A DNA stretch of 64,000 nucleotides from Aphanomyces cochlioides (Eukaryota; Oomycota; Saprolegniomycetes; Saprolegniales; Verrucalvaceae), in contig JAHQRK010000004.1 in the NCBI GenBank assembly GCA_019828595.1, forward strand, positions 2,604,001 through 2,668,000, given 5' to 3'. Positions 41,683 to 52,181 of the stretch are shown in pieces. The position numbers were made by a program, and so were the translations under genes. Position 1 is the stretch's first letter. Each line of letters begins with the position of its first letter. Below the pieces are notes generated by a model that worked only from the letters and a program-made list of their open reading frames with translations, was not told the origin of the DNA and did no database searches.

Positions 41683-42620
41683 CTTCTTTTGCTCTTTTTG
41701 GGTCCCAGACATACATTCCTCTCACACACAATCCCCACTTTTTAAAACACTTGATCCCTCCAACTGCAGCTTCTTTGTCTGACAATACCTCCGTCCTTCC
41801 AAGCCTTCACTCCACGACTATGTGATATGGTCGACTATGTGATATGGTCGACTATGTGATGGAGTGGTCTACACAATACCGTCGAGGATGTGATGACGGT
41901 CGAAAACATGATACCGTCGAGTCTGGGATATAGTGCGTGTGAGTCCACGAAGTTCACGGTGCAATGGCATACGTCATTTTGTGCAGCGCGTGAGACGGTC
42001 GAGTCTGTGAGACGGTGGAAAAGTGTGAAAACGTATAGTCAGTCTGTGAGGCAGTGACGTATGTGACGAGGTCGGATAAATGGCGGAGTTTGTGCCACTG
42101 TAGAATATGTGATTCAGTGCTGCATGTGAAGAGATGGAATGCGTGATACGTGACTCGGTGGCGCCACGGATAAGTTGGCGTATGCGATATCGTGGCGTCT
42201 ACGATGCGGTAGAGTGTGTGGTGGAGTAGACTTTGTGAGTGGAATATATGTTGTGTATGATGGCGTGATGTCTGTGACGCAGTGGAGTATGTGATGCAGT
42301 GGACAATGTGATGCGAGGTTGATACGTTGGAGTCCTTGGTGGATATATGTGCCTTCCTAGGCAGGTTGGGAAGCTGTCGAGTTGAACAACCGTAGGACTT
42401 GGTATAGAACGTGTGTAATGCATGGCGTCGTCATCGAATGGAATGGTTGTGGTGGAAATAAGTTGTGATGTGTGTCGTTTGTCTGTGAGCATGATTTGGT
42501 GCGTGGTATGAGTTGGTGAATACTTTTGTGTCGGAGGTCGGTACTGAGTGTCCCCTGCGTTTTGAGTGTGACAGTGTTCTGGAGTGTGTTGTATGTATGG
42601 AGTGTGTATGTCGTCAGGAA

Positions 42621-42693
42621 GCCCGTCTAGCTCAGTCGGTAGAGCGCAAGGCTCTTAACCTTGTGGTCGTGGGTTCGAGCCCCACGGTGGGCG
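42621..42693 (+). tRNA. tRNA-Lys (CTT)
   Basis: Intact 73-nt gene. Unit of 1011 bp, fourth of four. Confidence 0.98.
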
Positions 42694-43631
42694 CTTCTTT
42701 TGCTCTTTTTGGGTCCCAGACATACATTCCTCTCACACACAATCCCCACTTTTTAAAACACTTGATCCCTCCAACTGCAGCTTCTTTGTCTGACAATACC
42801 TCCGTCCTTCCAAGCCTTCACTCCACGACTATGTGATATGGTCGACTATGTGATATGGTCGACTATGTGATGGAGTGGTCTACACAATACCGTCGAGGAT
42901 GTGATGACGGTCGAAAACATGATACCGTCGAGTCTGGGATATAGTGCGTGTGAGTCCACGAAGTTCACGGTGCAATGGCATACGTCATTTTGTGCAGCGC
43001 GTGAGACGGTCGAGTCTGTGAGACGGTGGAAAAGTGTGAAAACGTATAGTCAGTCTGTGAGGCAGTGACGTATGTGACGAGGTCGGATAAATGGCGGAGT
43101 TTGTGCCACTGTAGAATATGTGATTCAGTGCTGCATGTGAAGAGATGGAATGCGTGATACGTGACTCGGTGGCGCCACGGATAAGTTGGCGTATGCGATA
43201 TCGTGGCGTCTACGATGCGGTAGAGTGTGTGGTGGAGTAGACTTTGTGAGTGGAATATATGTTGTGTATGATGGCGTGATGTCTGTGACGCAGTGGAGTA
43301 TGTGATGCAGTGGACAATGTGATGCGAGGTTGATACGTTGGAGTCCTTGGTGGATATATGTGCCTTCCTAGGCAGGTTGGGAAGCTGTCGAGTTGAACAA
43401 CCGTAGGACTTGGTATAGAACGTGTGTAATGCATGGCGTCGTCATCGAATGGAATGGTTGTGGTGGAAATAAGTTGTGATGTGTGTCGTTTGTCTGTGAG
43501 CATGATTTGGTGCGTGGTATGAGTTGGTGAATACTTTTGTGTCGGAGGTCGGTACTGAGTGTCCCCTGCGTTTTGAGTGTGACAGTGTTCTGGAGTGTGT
43601 TGTATGTATGGAGTGTGTATGTCGTCAGGAA

Positions 43632-43704
43632 GCCCGTCTAGCTCAGTCGGTAGAGCGCAAGGCTCTTAACCTTGTGGTCGTGGGTTCGAGCCCCACGGTG
43701 GGCG
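43632..43704 (+). tRNA. tRNA-Lys (CTT)
   Basis: Intact 73-nt gene. Unit of 994 bp (one 17-mer), ending at the stub before E5. Confidence 0.98.
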
Positions 43705-44625
43705 CTTCTTTTGCTCTTTTTGGGTCCCAGACATACATTCCTCTCACACACAATCCCCACTTTTTAAAACACTTGATCCCTCCAACTGCAGCTTCTTTGT
43801 CTGACAATACCTCCGTCCTTCCAAGCCTTCACTCCACGACTATGTGATATGGTCGACTATGTGATGGAGTGGTCTACACAATACCGTCGAGGATGTGATG
43901 ACGGTCGAAAACATGATACCGTCGAGTCTGGGATATAGTGCGTGTGAGTCCACGAAGTTCACGGTGCAATGGCATACGTCATTTTGTGCAGCGCGTGAGA
44001 CGGTCGAGTCTGTGAGACGGTGGAAAAGTGTGAAAACGTATAGTCAGTCTGTGAGGCAGTGACGTATGTGACGAGGTCGGATAAATGGCGGAGTTTGTGC
44101 CACTGTAGAATATGTGATTCAGTGCTGCATGTGAAGAGATGGAATGCGTGATACGTGACTCGGTGGCGCCACGGATAAGTTGGCGTATGCGATATCGTGG
44201 CGTCTACGATGCGGTAGAGTGTGTGGTGGAGTAGACTTTGTGAGTGGAATATATGTTGTGTATGATGGCGTGATGTCTGTGACGCAGTGGAGTATGTGAT
44301 GCAGTGGACAATGTGATGCGAGGTTGATACGTTGGAGTCCTTGGTGGATATATGTGCCTTCCTAGGCAGGTTGGGAAGCTGTCGAGTTGAACAACCGTAG
44401 GACTTGGTATAGAACGTGTGTAATGCATGGCGTCGTCATCGAATGGAATGGTTGTGGTGGAAATAAGTTGTGATGTGTGTCGTTTGTCTGTGAGCATGAT
44501 TTGGTGCGTGGTATGAGTTGGTGAATACTTTTGTGTCGGAGGTCGGTACTGAGTGTCCCCTGCGTTTTGAGTGTGACAGTGTTCTGGAGTGTGTTGTATG
44601 TATGGAGTGTGTATGTCGTCAGGAA

Positions 44626-44639
44626 GCCCGTCTAGCTCA
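44626..44639 (+). pseudogene. 14-nt tRNA-Lys stub / left duplication of E5
   Basis: tRNA nt 1-14 followed by CTGCAATGGGG, the 3' end of the family-2 element. The same breakpoint as for family 1. Confidence 0.95.
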
Positions 44640-44655
44640 CTGCAATGGGGAGGTA

Positions 44656-44684
44656 TATTAATAGACTTTCAATATCTACTAATA
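44656..44684 (-). other. 3' UTR hairpin of E5 (family 2)
   Basis: TATTAGTAGA (element strand, 44684-44675) can pair with TCTATTAATA (44665-44656), ten pairs including one G:U, around a 9-nt loop. It occupies the same place as the family-1 hairpin, but with different stem sequence. Confidence 0.55.
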
Positions 44685-44796
44685 CTAATATTGCCTACTA
44701 ACGGCTCATCCCACTTCCAAATGCTTCAGCAGATTTTCTACTTTGGGCTTTGGAGTACAGCGATTTTTGACTTGTTGAATAAATACTTAGGGCTTG

Positions 44797-47700
44797 TTAA
44801 TTTGGGGCTGAAGGTTGGAGCGCGAGCAAAGTCGGGTACTTGGCTACCAGTGGGCGATAGACAGGTTGTCTATGCAAAGTATTGATTGCTGAAATTGCTT
44901 CCACTCGTTGAGGGCTGTCAACTTCTTGGAGGCGAAGCCATCTGCGGATCGATGCATGCCATCGGATGAAGCTGACTTCTTGCCAAATTTCTGGCGGAGG
45001 CGGCTCCTTCGATTCGAACTTGGCGGCGTTGTGCGTTGTCCAAATATAGTGAAGGTTGGAAGCACACAGAAGAGCCCAGAGCACAAACAGTATGTCTTGA
45101 AGCTGGCTACCGCGTTCGTTGACTTGAAAGCGGTCGATGTTGGTGATGGCAGTCCAATCGAAATTGACACCGAAGCATCGCCAAGCGGTCGCGTGAAAAC
45201 GCCAAAGGGGATACACGCGAGAGCAGGTGTGGAAGGCGTGGTGTTGGTTCTCCGGTGCGTCGCAATTGGTATAGACACAGCAAATTACGTCTGGCTGCTG
45301 AGGTTGCAAGTAGAACAAGCGCGAGTTGACAGGCAGCATGTTGAACAACAGTCGAAACCAAACGTCGCCATGGAGGGGAGGCGGCCAACGGCATGTTTTG
45401 CGGATGAGTCGCACGTAGGTCGCAATATCTTGTTGCTCGACGCGGGACGATGTCGCCACTGGGTGCGGTTTTCCATCCGAAGGGGCGTGATGCGCCAAAC
45501 GTGATACGAGTCGCTTGGGCCAACGCTCGAAGGATAGCAATTGATCTTTGAAAAGTGCCTTGAAAGGGTGACTTGTTGTATCGATATCGGTCAAAGCAGT
45601 TCCAGTTCGAACGCCTGACGTGCGGAGGACTTGGTCGAATATCTTGGTGAGGTGGCTATAAACTTGACCAGCACGTTCGGGTGCTGCAAATCCCATCGCG
45701 CCGTTCGCTTGTAACGTCACTTGTGCCGCACGGTTGTTGGATGACAGTCGATCAATAAACGCAGCTCTTGTAGGCCATGTCCCTTGCCGTGTCAAGAAGT
45801 CTTTGAGGCAGTGGAAACCGTTTTGAGACGCATGTCTACACCATCGACGACACAGAGCAGTCTTCACGACATTTGATGTAGCACCCGCAGGACCAACTTG
45901 CAGAGCGGGGTAGGATGTCAGCCACACGGGGAGGTTCAAAAGTTCTTCGAGGCTTGGTGGCGAAGCGGTTCGCTTGGCCATAGGTGTGGCGGCCCATTGA
46001 TGCCAAATGTCGTGCCAAAGAGGATGCAGCTCCCACAAAAACAACCACTTGGAGCTGTGGTTGGGGAAGTACGTGAGAAAGTCGAACGGGTGGGTGTCGC
46101 GATACAGCTTGTTCATGACACGGGAAAATTGTCTCTTGACAAGCAACTTCCATGGGGCAAATGTGTTGGGTGAATTGGGCTGCATCAAGAGTTGGAGCCG
46201 CAGCAGTCGCTGAGTCCGAAGCTTCGAAGCCACATGCGGAATACCGAGGCCGAGTTTTTGATCGAACTGCCACTTGCGGCAAATAGTTGAGCGATGATGG
46301 TCGGTGATTTGCGTCTTCCGACCAAGGATGTACTTGTTGACCATTCTTTGCCAAACGGCAACCATCGTTGGAGGCACATACACTGCAGCCGTGACATGCC
46401 ATAACAACGACAACAACATGGTCGATACGATGAGTTTGCGGCCTTGGATGGTTCGCGCACGACTTCCCCACGTTTGAAACGCAGCCAGAAACTTGTCGTT
46501 CAGTTGCTGGACTTGAAAATCGCGCGGCAGTCGGTGGCCAAAGAGAATACCAAGGTATTTCACTGGCTTCTCGCTCGGCAAGACGTTCAAGAGGCCACCA
46601 TCGTCGATGTCTTCGATATCGAGATTGTTGTTGAGCGCCAAAGTCATGCACTTGGCAACGTTGAGACGAGCTCCAGACACAGAGCAAAAGTCTTCGACAA
46701 TTGCCATTTGCTCGACCGCCGCTTGGAGGGATGACGAGAGTAGAGTCGTGTCGTCGGCAAAGTAGATGCTCGTCAGTGAGTCTCCATTTGGAAGGGGAAT
46801 ACCAAAATCAGGAGATCCGCGTAGCATTTCGCCGAGTGGCTCGAGGTAAAGTACGAAGAGCATGCACGATAGGGGGCAACCTTGCTTGACTCCGCGGGTA
46901 GGCCGTATGGTAGGGCCAAGACCGTCGTTGAAAATGATCTGGACCAGAGGCGTATTGTAAAGCAACTGAACCCAAGACACAAATGTGGGACCGATGTTCA
47001 TCTCCTTGAGTACGTCGAAGAGAAAGCCTTGGTCAACCATATCGTATGCCTTGGAAAAGTCGAGAAACGTCGCGTAGTAGTCGTGGTCTTCATTGGTACA
47101 GAAAGTCTGCAATGCTTGTACCAGCATCACGTGGTCGTGCAAGCGACGGCCAGGGACAAAACCAGCTTGGCTTGGGTGAGCGAGGTATGGGGCAACTTGT
47201 GCAAGACGGTAGGCCAGCGCCCGCGATAGAATCTTGACTTCAACCGACATGAGAGTAATCGGCCGATAGTTGCCAGGGTCGCCTCTGTCTCCAGCCTTGA
47301 ACAAGAGCGCCACTGCACTTCGGCGTTGTTGGAGCAGGAGGTGACCGTGATGGGTGAGTTGGTAGTTGAACACCTTGAGCAGGATTTGGGCGAATACGTC
47401 CGGGGAGACTTGAAAGAAAGCTGCAGGCCAGCCGTCTGAACCAGGAGACTTGTTCGGGTTCATAGACTTGAGCGCGCCGCACAGGTCTTCCGCCGTGAGA
47501 GGACTTTCCAGAGCGTCGCGCTGTTCTTGAGTGAGACGTCGAGTAATGGCTCGAATGATAGCTCGGCGACGGGCCCGATTCAACGGTGGTTGGTCTCTTG
47601 GAGTGACCATGATGTTTTTCCAATGAGACGTAAAACCAGCCTTGACTTCAGACGGGTCAGTCGACGTTACACCGTTGATTGTCACGGACGAGAGCGGCAC

Positions 47701-48951
47701 TTTGATCCCCTTGGGTCGACGAAAAAAGTGACTGGTACCTCGCTCGTTGACGTTGGCGTGAAAGTCGAATTGCTGATCCAGGTTGAACTGTCGGTACTCG
47801 CTGCGGGCAGTGTCAAGGGCTTGACGGGCGGTATTAACAATGGATGTCTCAACGAGTCCCATGTCGAATGCTCGGCGGGAAGTAAGCCACTTCATCTTGA
47901 GGCTGTTGAGTGTGTACTTCATCGAGTCAATGTACTGGCGATGACTGACTTGGAGACGCTTCTTCATTCTCTTCAACCAGCCGTACCACTTTGCGCCAAA
48001 GTTTTGAGTGTCGTCTGCGCGCATCTCGTCCAAAAGTTGATTGGCTTCGGCCTTGATCGCTGCGACTACTTGAGGGTTCTTTAAGAGCTCACGGGGGAGG
48101 CGCCAGTAACTTCGGTCGGGAGCTCGCTGCTCGCAGGAGAGGACCACTTTGTGTTCCATGTGGTCGCCTGCAAAGCTGCTTGGGGAATAGCTTGAACGTG
48201 CGTACGTTTGAGCGACGATATCTTGGTCCACAAACAGGTAGTCGAGGCGGTTGCTTCGACCAGGGCCGCTGTAAACGCGCTCGTTGGGGTGGTGCATCCT
48301 CCACGCATCGATAACACCAAGTGCTGAAAGCCAGGCAATGCATTCCGCCTTACCAGCGTTGTGGTCTTGGCGAGGTCGAGTCGCGTCCAGATGCTCCTCC
48401 AGGGGTAAGTTGAAATCGCCTCCGACAAAGTGAATGCTGTCGTCTTCAAAGTCGCGAGGCAGATCGTCGAAAAACGGTGCTCGAGAGTGAGCGATAACCG
48501 GGGCATAGACGTTGTGAAAGTACACAGGAACGCCGTCCCACTGAGTTCGAACAACCATGTATCTTCCAGGTCGGTCATGGGTGGTCAAGTGTTGCAGGTC
48601 GAGGAATCCAGGCATGGATCCATGGAAATACGATGCCACACCGCAGCGCCGATTGTTGAGTGAGTCGACGCGATCAGTGCGGAGATCGTTGGTGAAGAGC
48701 TTGTATTTGCCAACGCCTACTTCGTTGTTGAGGTGGAGTTGGAAGGTTTCGAGATGTTTGATGTTATTGATTTTGGTTTCTTGAAAGAAAACGGCTTGGG
48801 TCGGAATTTGGAGTCGCCGCGCCACAAGATGTCCGTTGTCTTTCAGCCCATTGAGGTTGGCAGTGGTCAGTTCGAGTATGGGGAACTTGGTGAAGAGACC
48901 GGCCGCGACCACCTTAGCCACGGAACGCGACAGACGTTGCGTTCGCAACAT
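44797..48951 (-). CDS. E5 ORF2, APE endonuclease / reverse transcriptase / zf-RVT (1384 aa)
   Basis: Homologue of family-1 ORF2, numbered about ten residues later. Visible motifs: QETK, VGGDFNLP, NRLDYLF, AGDHMEH (endonuclease); NKSPGSDGW, LDFSKAYD, RGVKQGCPLS, FADD, KYLGILFG (RT); CCVYTNC and HHAFHTC (zf-RVT). It starts with a real ATG at 48951, inside the end of ORF1 and overlapping it by 38 nt in another frame. Family 1 has lost this ATG. Open to TAA at 44797 with no break, although the element is 5'-truncated, so it may be young or its function in trans may be retained. Confidence 0.92.
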   Translation of the reverse strand: MLRTQRLSRSVAKVVAAGLFTKFPILELTTANLNGLKDNGHLVARRLQIPTQAVFFQETKINNIKHLETFQLHLNNEVGVGKYKLFTNDLRTDRVDSLNNRRCGVASYFHGSMPGFLDLQHLTTHDRPGRYMVVRTQWDGVPVYFHNVYAPVIAHSRAPFFDDLPRDFEDDSIHFVGGDFNLPLEEHLDATRPRQDHNAGKAECIAWLSALGVIDAWRMHHPNERVYSGPGRSNRLDYLFVDQDIVAQTYARSSYSPSSFAGDHMEHKVVLSCEQRAPDRSYWRLPRELLKNPQVVAAIKAEANQLLDEMRADDTQNFGAKWYGWLKRMKKRLQVSHRQYIDSMKYTLNSLKMKWLTSRRAFDMGLVETSIVNTARQALDTARSEYRQFNLDQQFDFHANVNERGTSHFFRRPKGIKVPLSSVTINGVTSTDPSEVKAGFTSHWKNIMVTPRDQPPLNRARRRAIIRAITRRLTQEQRDALESPLTAEDLCGALKSMNPNKSPGSDGWPAAFFQVSPDVFAQILLKVFNYQLTHHGHLLLQQRRSAVALLFKAGDRGDPGNYRPITLMSVEVKILSRALAYRLAQVAPYLAHPSQAGFVPGRRLHDHVMLVQALQTFCTNEDHDYYATFLDFSKAYDMVDQGFLFDVLKEMNIGPTFVSWVQLLYNTPLVQIIFNDGLGPTIRPTRGVKQGCPLSCMLFVLYLEPLGEMLRGSPDFGIPLPNGDSLTSIYFADDTTLLSSSLQAAVEQMAIVEDFCSVSGARLNVAKCMTLALNNNLDIEDIDDGGLLNVLPSEKPVKYLGILFGHRLPRDFQVQQLNDKFLAAFQTWGSRARTIQGRKLIVSTMLLSLLWHVTAAVYVPPTMVAVWQRMVNKYILGRKTQITDHHRSTICRKWQFDQKLGLGIPHVASKLRTQRLLRLQLLMQPNSPNTFAPWKLLVKRQFSRVMNKLYRDTHPFDFLTYFPNHSSKWLFLWELHPLWHDIWHQWAATPMAKRTASPPSLEELLNLPVWLTSYPALQVGPAGATSNVVKTALCRRWCRHASQNGFHCLKDFLTRQGTWPTRAAFIDRLSSNNRAAQVTLQANGAMGFAAPERAGQVYSHLTKIFDQVLRTSGVRTGTALTDIDTTSHPFKALFKDQLLSFERWPKRLVSRLAHHAPSDGKPHPVATSSRVEQQDIATYVRLIRKTCRWPPPLHGDVWFRLLFNMLPVNSRLFYLQPQQPDVICCVYTNCDAPENQHHAFHTCSRVYPLWRFHATAWRCFGVNFDWTAITNIDRFQVNERGSQLQDILFVLWALLCASNLHYIWTTHNAAKFESKEPPPPEIWQEVSFIRWHASIRRWLRLQEVDSPQRVEAISAINTLHRQPVYRPLVAKYPTLLALQPSAPN

Positions 48952-50032
48952 CTCCCAGCATGAGTGTCTGAGTGTCGGGTTGGAACATCACTTGGTTGTC
49001 GAAGGTGGGGTCCAGGGAGCCAGCCTCATGGAATTCCAGGATCGTGGTCAAGACGTATCGCGACTTCTCGTCTTCGCCGGCATACAACGTTTCCATGATA
49101 TTCCAAATCAAGAGGCCGAAGCTCGTGTCAAGCAATATGGCAGATAGCGATACGCCCGACAAACAGCGGGAGCCCAAATGAGAAGCCAGTGCAGTGACCG
49201 GGTACTTGGTAGAGGCCACGATCGCAGCATCACTGTTGTAGTACGTTGGAGCATGAATGGCCAAGAGAACTTCTGCCACAGCCAACACTTCTTCCAGGTC
49301 GCCGCGGTGGAGGGAAATCTCGTCGCCGTCAATGGTAGTATCGATGAAGTCGATGTTCTTGAATAGCTCGATGTTGCTGAAGATGGCTTGAACGTGCTCG
49401 CGGGTCATACGCACACCCCACGTCAATGAGTACAGCTGGGAGAACGGTTTGTCTCCACCCCAAGTCGCTCGAAGCCACCGATGGAGGAGGCGTTGTCTCA
49501 CAAAGTACTCAAAGCATGCACGGTCTTCATCAAAAAGTCGGTGCAGTTGCAAGCCAAATTCAATCGGGGAACGCTCGAGATGGCTACACAGCATGTCGAC
49601 GCGGCCGTCGTTGATGAGTTGGGCAAGGTTGAACGAGCTGTTGGTCACTGCATCTTCGACTTGGGTTGAGAGATGCAATGGAACTTTGGCTGTCTTGGTG
49701 TCGAGGTCTTGTAGTTCGGCGAGAATTTCGTCAAGAGACATTTCTATGCGCTTGGGAACGCCATCTTGGATCTTGGTGCCGCCGACAAATTGACCGGACG
49801 TAGGGAGGTGGGGAGGGTCATCCGAGACGTCCAGCTTGGGTACAATCGTTGAGATCTTGTAATCGCCAAACTGAGCAACGTGTTCCTCGGGGTTGACACA
49901 CACACGTTCGTCGAGGGCTTCAAACATGTTGGGCGAAATCCAAGAGCGGCCATGCTCGGGGGAATCCACTTGCTGTTGCGTCTTCTTGCGCTTGCCTCTC
50001 GACGCCTTGACGCCAGTCCACTGCGGAGGGTA
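48914..50032 (-). pseudogene. E5 ORF1 fragment (C-terminal 372 aa)
   Basis: Open from the truncation point (codons for YPPQWTG at the edge) to TAA at 48916-48914. It corresponds to about residue 450 onward of family-1 ORF1: the WTGV...GKRKKT basic patch, the WISPNMFEALDE motif, and the folded C-terminal region ending in VAFRG (ASRG in family 1). The N-terminal half and start codon are missing. The conservation shows which part of ORF1 is under constraint. Confidence 0.88.
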
Positions 50033-50105
50033 GCCCGTCTAGCTCAGTCGGTAGAGCGCAAGGCTCTTAACCTTGTGGTCGTGGGTTCGAGCCCCACGGT
50101 GGGCG
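50033..50105 (+). tRNA. tRNA-Lys (CTT), regenerated beside E5
   Basis: Intact gene whose upstream flank is interior ORF1 sequence of the truncated E5 (GCGGAGGGTA), not a LINE leader. Confidence 0.97.
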
Positions 50106-50238
50106 CTTCTTTTGCTCTTTTTGGGTCCCAGACATACATTCCTCTCACACACAATCCCCACTTTTTAAAACACTTGATCCCTCCAACTGCAGCTTCTTTG
50201 TCTGACAATACCTCCGTCCTTCCAAGCCTTCACTCCAC

Positions 50239-50306
50239 GACTATGTGATATGGTCGACTATGTGATATGGTCGACTATGTGATATGGTCGACTATGTGAT
50301 ATGGTC
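50239..50306 (+). repeat. Four tandem 17-bp repeats
   Basis: GACTATGTGATATGGTC four times without change. Other units have one, two or three (three at 60441-60491). Confidence 0.93.
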
Positions 50307-51078
50307 GACTATGTGATGGAGTGGTCTACACAATACCGTCGAGGATGTGATGACGGTCGAAAACATGATACCGTCGAGTCTGGGATATAGTGCGTGTGAG
50401 TCCACGAAGTTCACGGTGCAATGGCATACGTCATTTTGTGCAGCGCGTGAGACGGTCGAGTCTGTGAGACGGTGGAAAAGTGTGAAAACGTATAGTCAGT
50501 CTGTGAGGCAGTGACGTATGTGACGAGGTCGGAATAAATGGCGGAGTTTGTGCCACTGTAGAATATGTGATTCAGTGCTGCATGTGAAGAGATGGAATGC
50601 GTGATACGTGACTCGGTGGCGCCACGGATAAGTTGGCGTATGCGATATCGTGGCGTCTACGATGCGGTAGAGTGTGTGGTGGAGTAGACTTTGTGAGTGG
50701 AATATATGTTGTGTATGATGGCGTGATGTCTGTGACGCAGTGGAGTATGTGATGCAGTGGACAATGTGATGCGAGGTTGATACGTTGGAGTCCTTGGTGG
50801 ATATATGTGCCTTCCTAGGCAGGTTGGGAAGCTGTCGAGTTGAACAACCGTAGGACTTGGTATAGAACGTGTGTAATGCATGGCGTCGTCATCGAATGGA
50901 ATGGTTGTGGTGGAAATAAGTTGTGATGTGTGTCGTTTGTCTGTGAGCATGATTTGGTGCGTGGTATGAGTTGGTGAATACTTTTGTGTCGGAGGTCGGT
51001 ACTGAGTGTCCCCTGCGTTTTGAGTGTGACAGTGTTCTGGAGTGTGTTGTATGTATGGAGTGTGTATGTCGTCAGGAA

Positions 51079-51151
51079 GCCCGTCTAGCTCAGTCGGTAG
51101 AGCGCAAGGCTCTTAACCTTGTGGTCGTGGGTTCGAGCCCCACGGTGGGCG
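51079..51151 (+). tRNA. tRNA-Lys (CTT)
   Basis: Intact 73-nt gene. Unit of 1011 bp, ending at the stub before E6. Confidence 0.98.
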
Positions 51152-52089
51152 CTTCTTTTGCTCTTTTTGGGTCCCAGACATACATTCCTCTCACACACAA
51201 TCCCCACTTTTTAAAACACTTGATCCCTCCAACTGCAGCTTCTTTGTCTGACAATACCTCCGTCCTTCCAAGCCTTCACTCCACGACTATGTGATATGGT
51301 CGACTATGTGATATGGTCGACTATGTGATGGAGTGGTCTACACAATACCGTCGAGGATGTGATGACGGTCGAAAACATGATACCGTCGAGTCTGGGATAT
51401 AGTGCGTGTGAGTCCACGAAGTTCACGGTGCAATGGCATACGTCATTTTGTGCAGCGCGTGAGACGGTCGAGTCTGTGAGACGGTGGAAAAGTGTGAAAA
51501 CGTATAGTCAGTCTGTGAGGCAGTGACGTATGTGACGAGGTCGGATAAATGGCGGAGTTTGTGCCACTGTAGAATATGTGATTCAGTGCTGCATGTGAAG
51601 AGATGGAATGCGTGATACGTGACTCGGTGGCGCCACGGATAAGTTGGCGTATGCGATATCGTGGCGTCTACGATGCGGTAGAGTGTGTGGTGGAGTAGAC
51701 TTTGTGAGTGGAATATATGTTGTGTATGATGGCGTGATGTCTGTGACGCAGTGGAGTATGTGATGCAGTGGACAATGTGATGCGAGGTTGATACGTTGGA
51801 GTCCTTGGTGGATATATGTGCCTTCCTAGGCAGGTTGGGAAGCTGTCGAGTTGAACAACCGTAGGACTTGGTATAGAACGTGTGTAATGCATGGCGTCGT
51901 CATCGAATGGAATGGTTGTGGTGGAAATAAGTTGTGATGTGTGTCGTTTGTCTGTGAGCATGATTTGGTGCGTGGTATGAGTTGGTGAATACTTTTGTGT
52001 CGGAGGTCGGTACTGAGTGTCCCCTGCGTTTTGAGTGTGACAGTGTTCTGGAGTGTGTTGTATGTATGGAGTGTGTATGTCGTCAGGAA

Positions 52090-52103
52090 GCCCGTCTAGC
52101 TCA
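52090..52103 (+). pseudogene. 14-nt tRNA-Lys stub / left duplication of E6
   Basis: tRNA nt 1-14, then the E6 3' end. Partner copy at 60235-60248. Confidence 0.95.
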
Positions 52104-52121
52104 ATGTCAATGGGGAGTCTA

Positions 52122-52145
52122 TTTGTAGTTAATGTAAACTACAAA
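52122..52145 (-). other. 3' UTR hairpin of E6
   Basis: Same perfect 9-bp stem and 6-nt loop as E4. Confidence 0.65.
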
Positions 52146-52181
52146 CTAATATTGCCCGAAGGCTCATCCCATTTCCAACTG

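Larger units (their letters stand above)
38594..44625 (+). repeat. tRNA-Lys array, segment D (six units)
   Basis: Unit lengths 994, 1011, 1011, 1011, 1011 and 994 bp. All have the AAATAAG form. The four 1011-bp units look identical over their whole length, including two 17-mer copies. This is the most homogeneous stretch of the window. The spacers hold no other gene. Confidence 0.95.
44640..50032 (-). mobile_element. E5: family-2 tRNA-Lys-targeted LINE, 5'-truncated
   Basis: 5393 bp, flanked by the same 14-bp duplication (44626-44639 and 50033-50046). ORF2 is full length and ORF1 is cut at its 5' end. The protein sequences align end to end with family 1 but differ at many positions, and the DNA is clearly diverged. 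After ORF2 there is only a 157-bp 3' UTR: no ORF3. The 3' terminus shares TGGGATGAGCC, GGCAATATTAGT and CTCCCCATTG blocks with family 1. Confidence 0.95.
50033..52089 (+). repeat. tRNA-Lys array, segment E (two units)
   Basis: Units of 1046 and 1011 bp. The first has four tandem GACTATGTGATATGGTC copies (50239-50306), the most in the window, plus one extra base (GGAATAAATGG near 50531). No gene other than the tRNAs. Confidence 0.95.
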
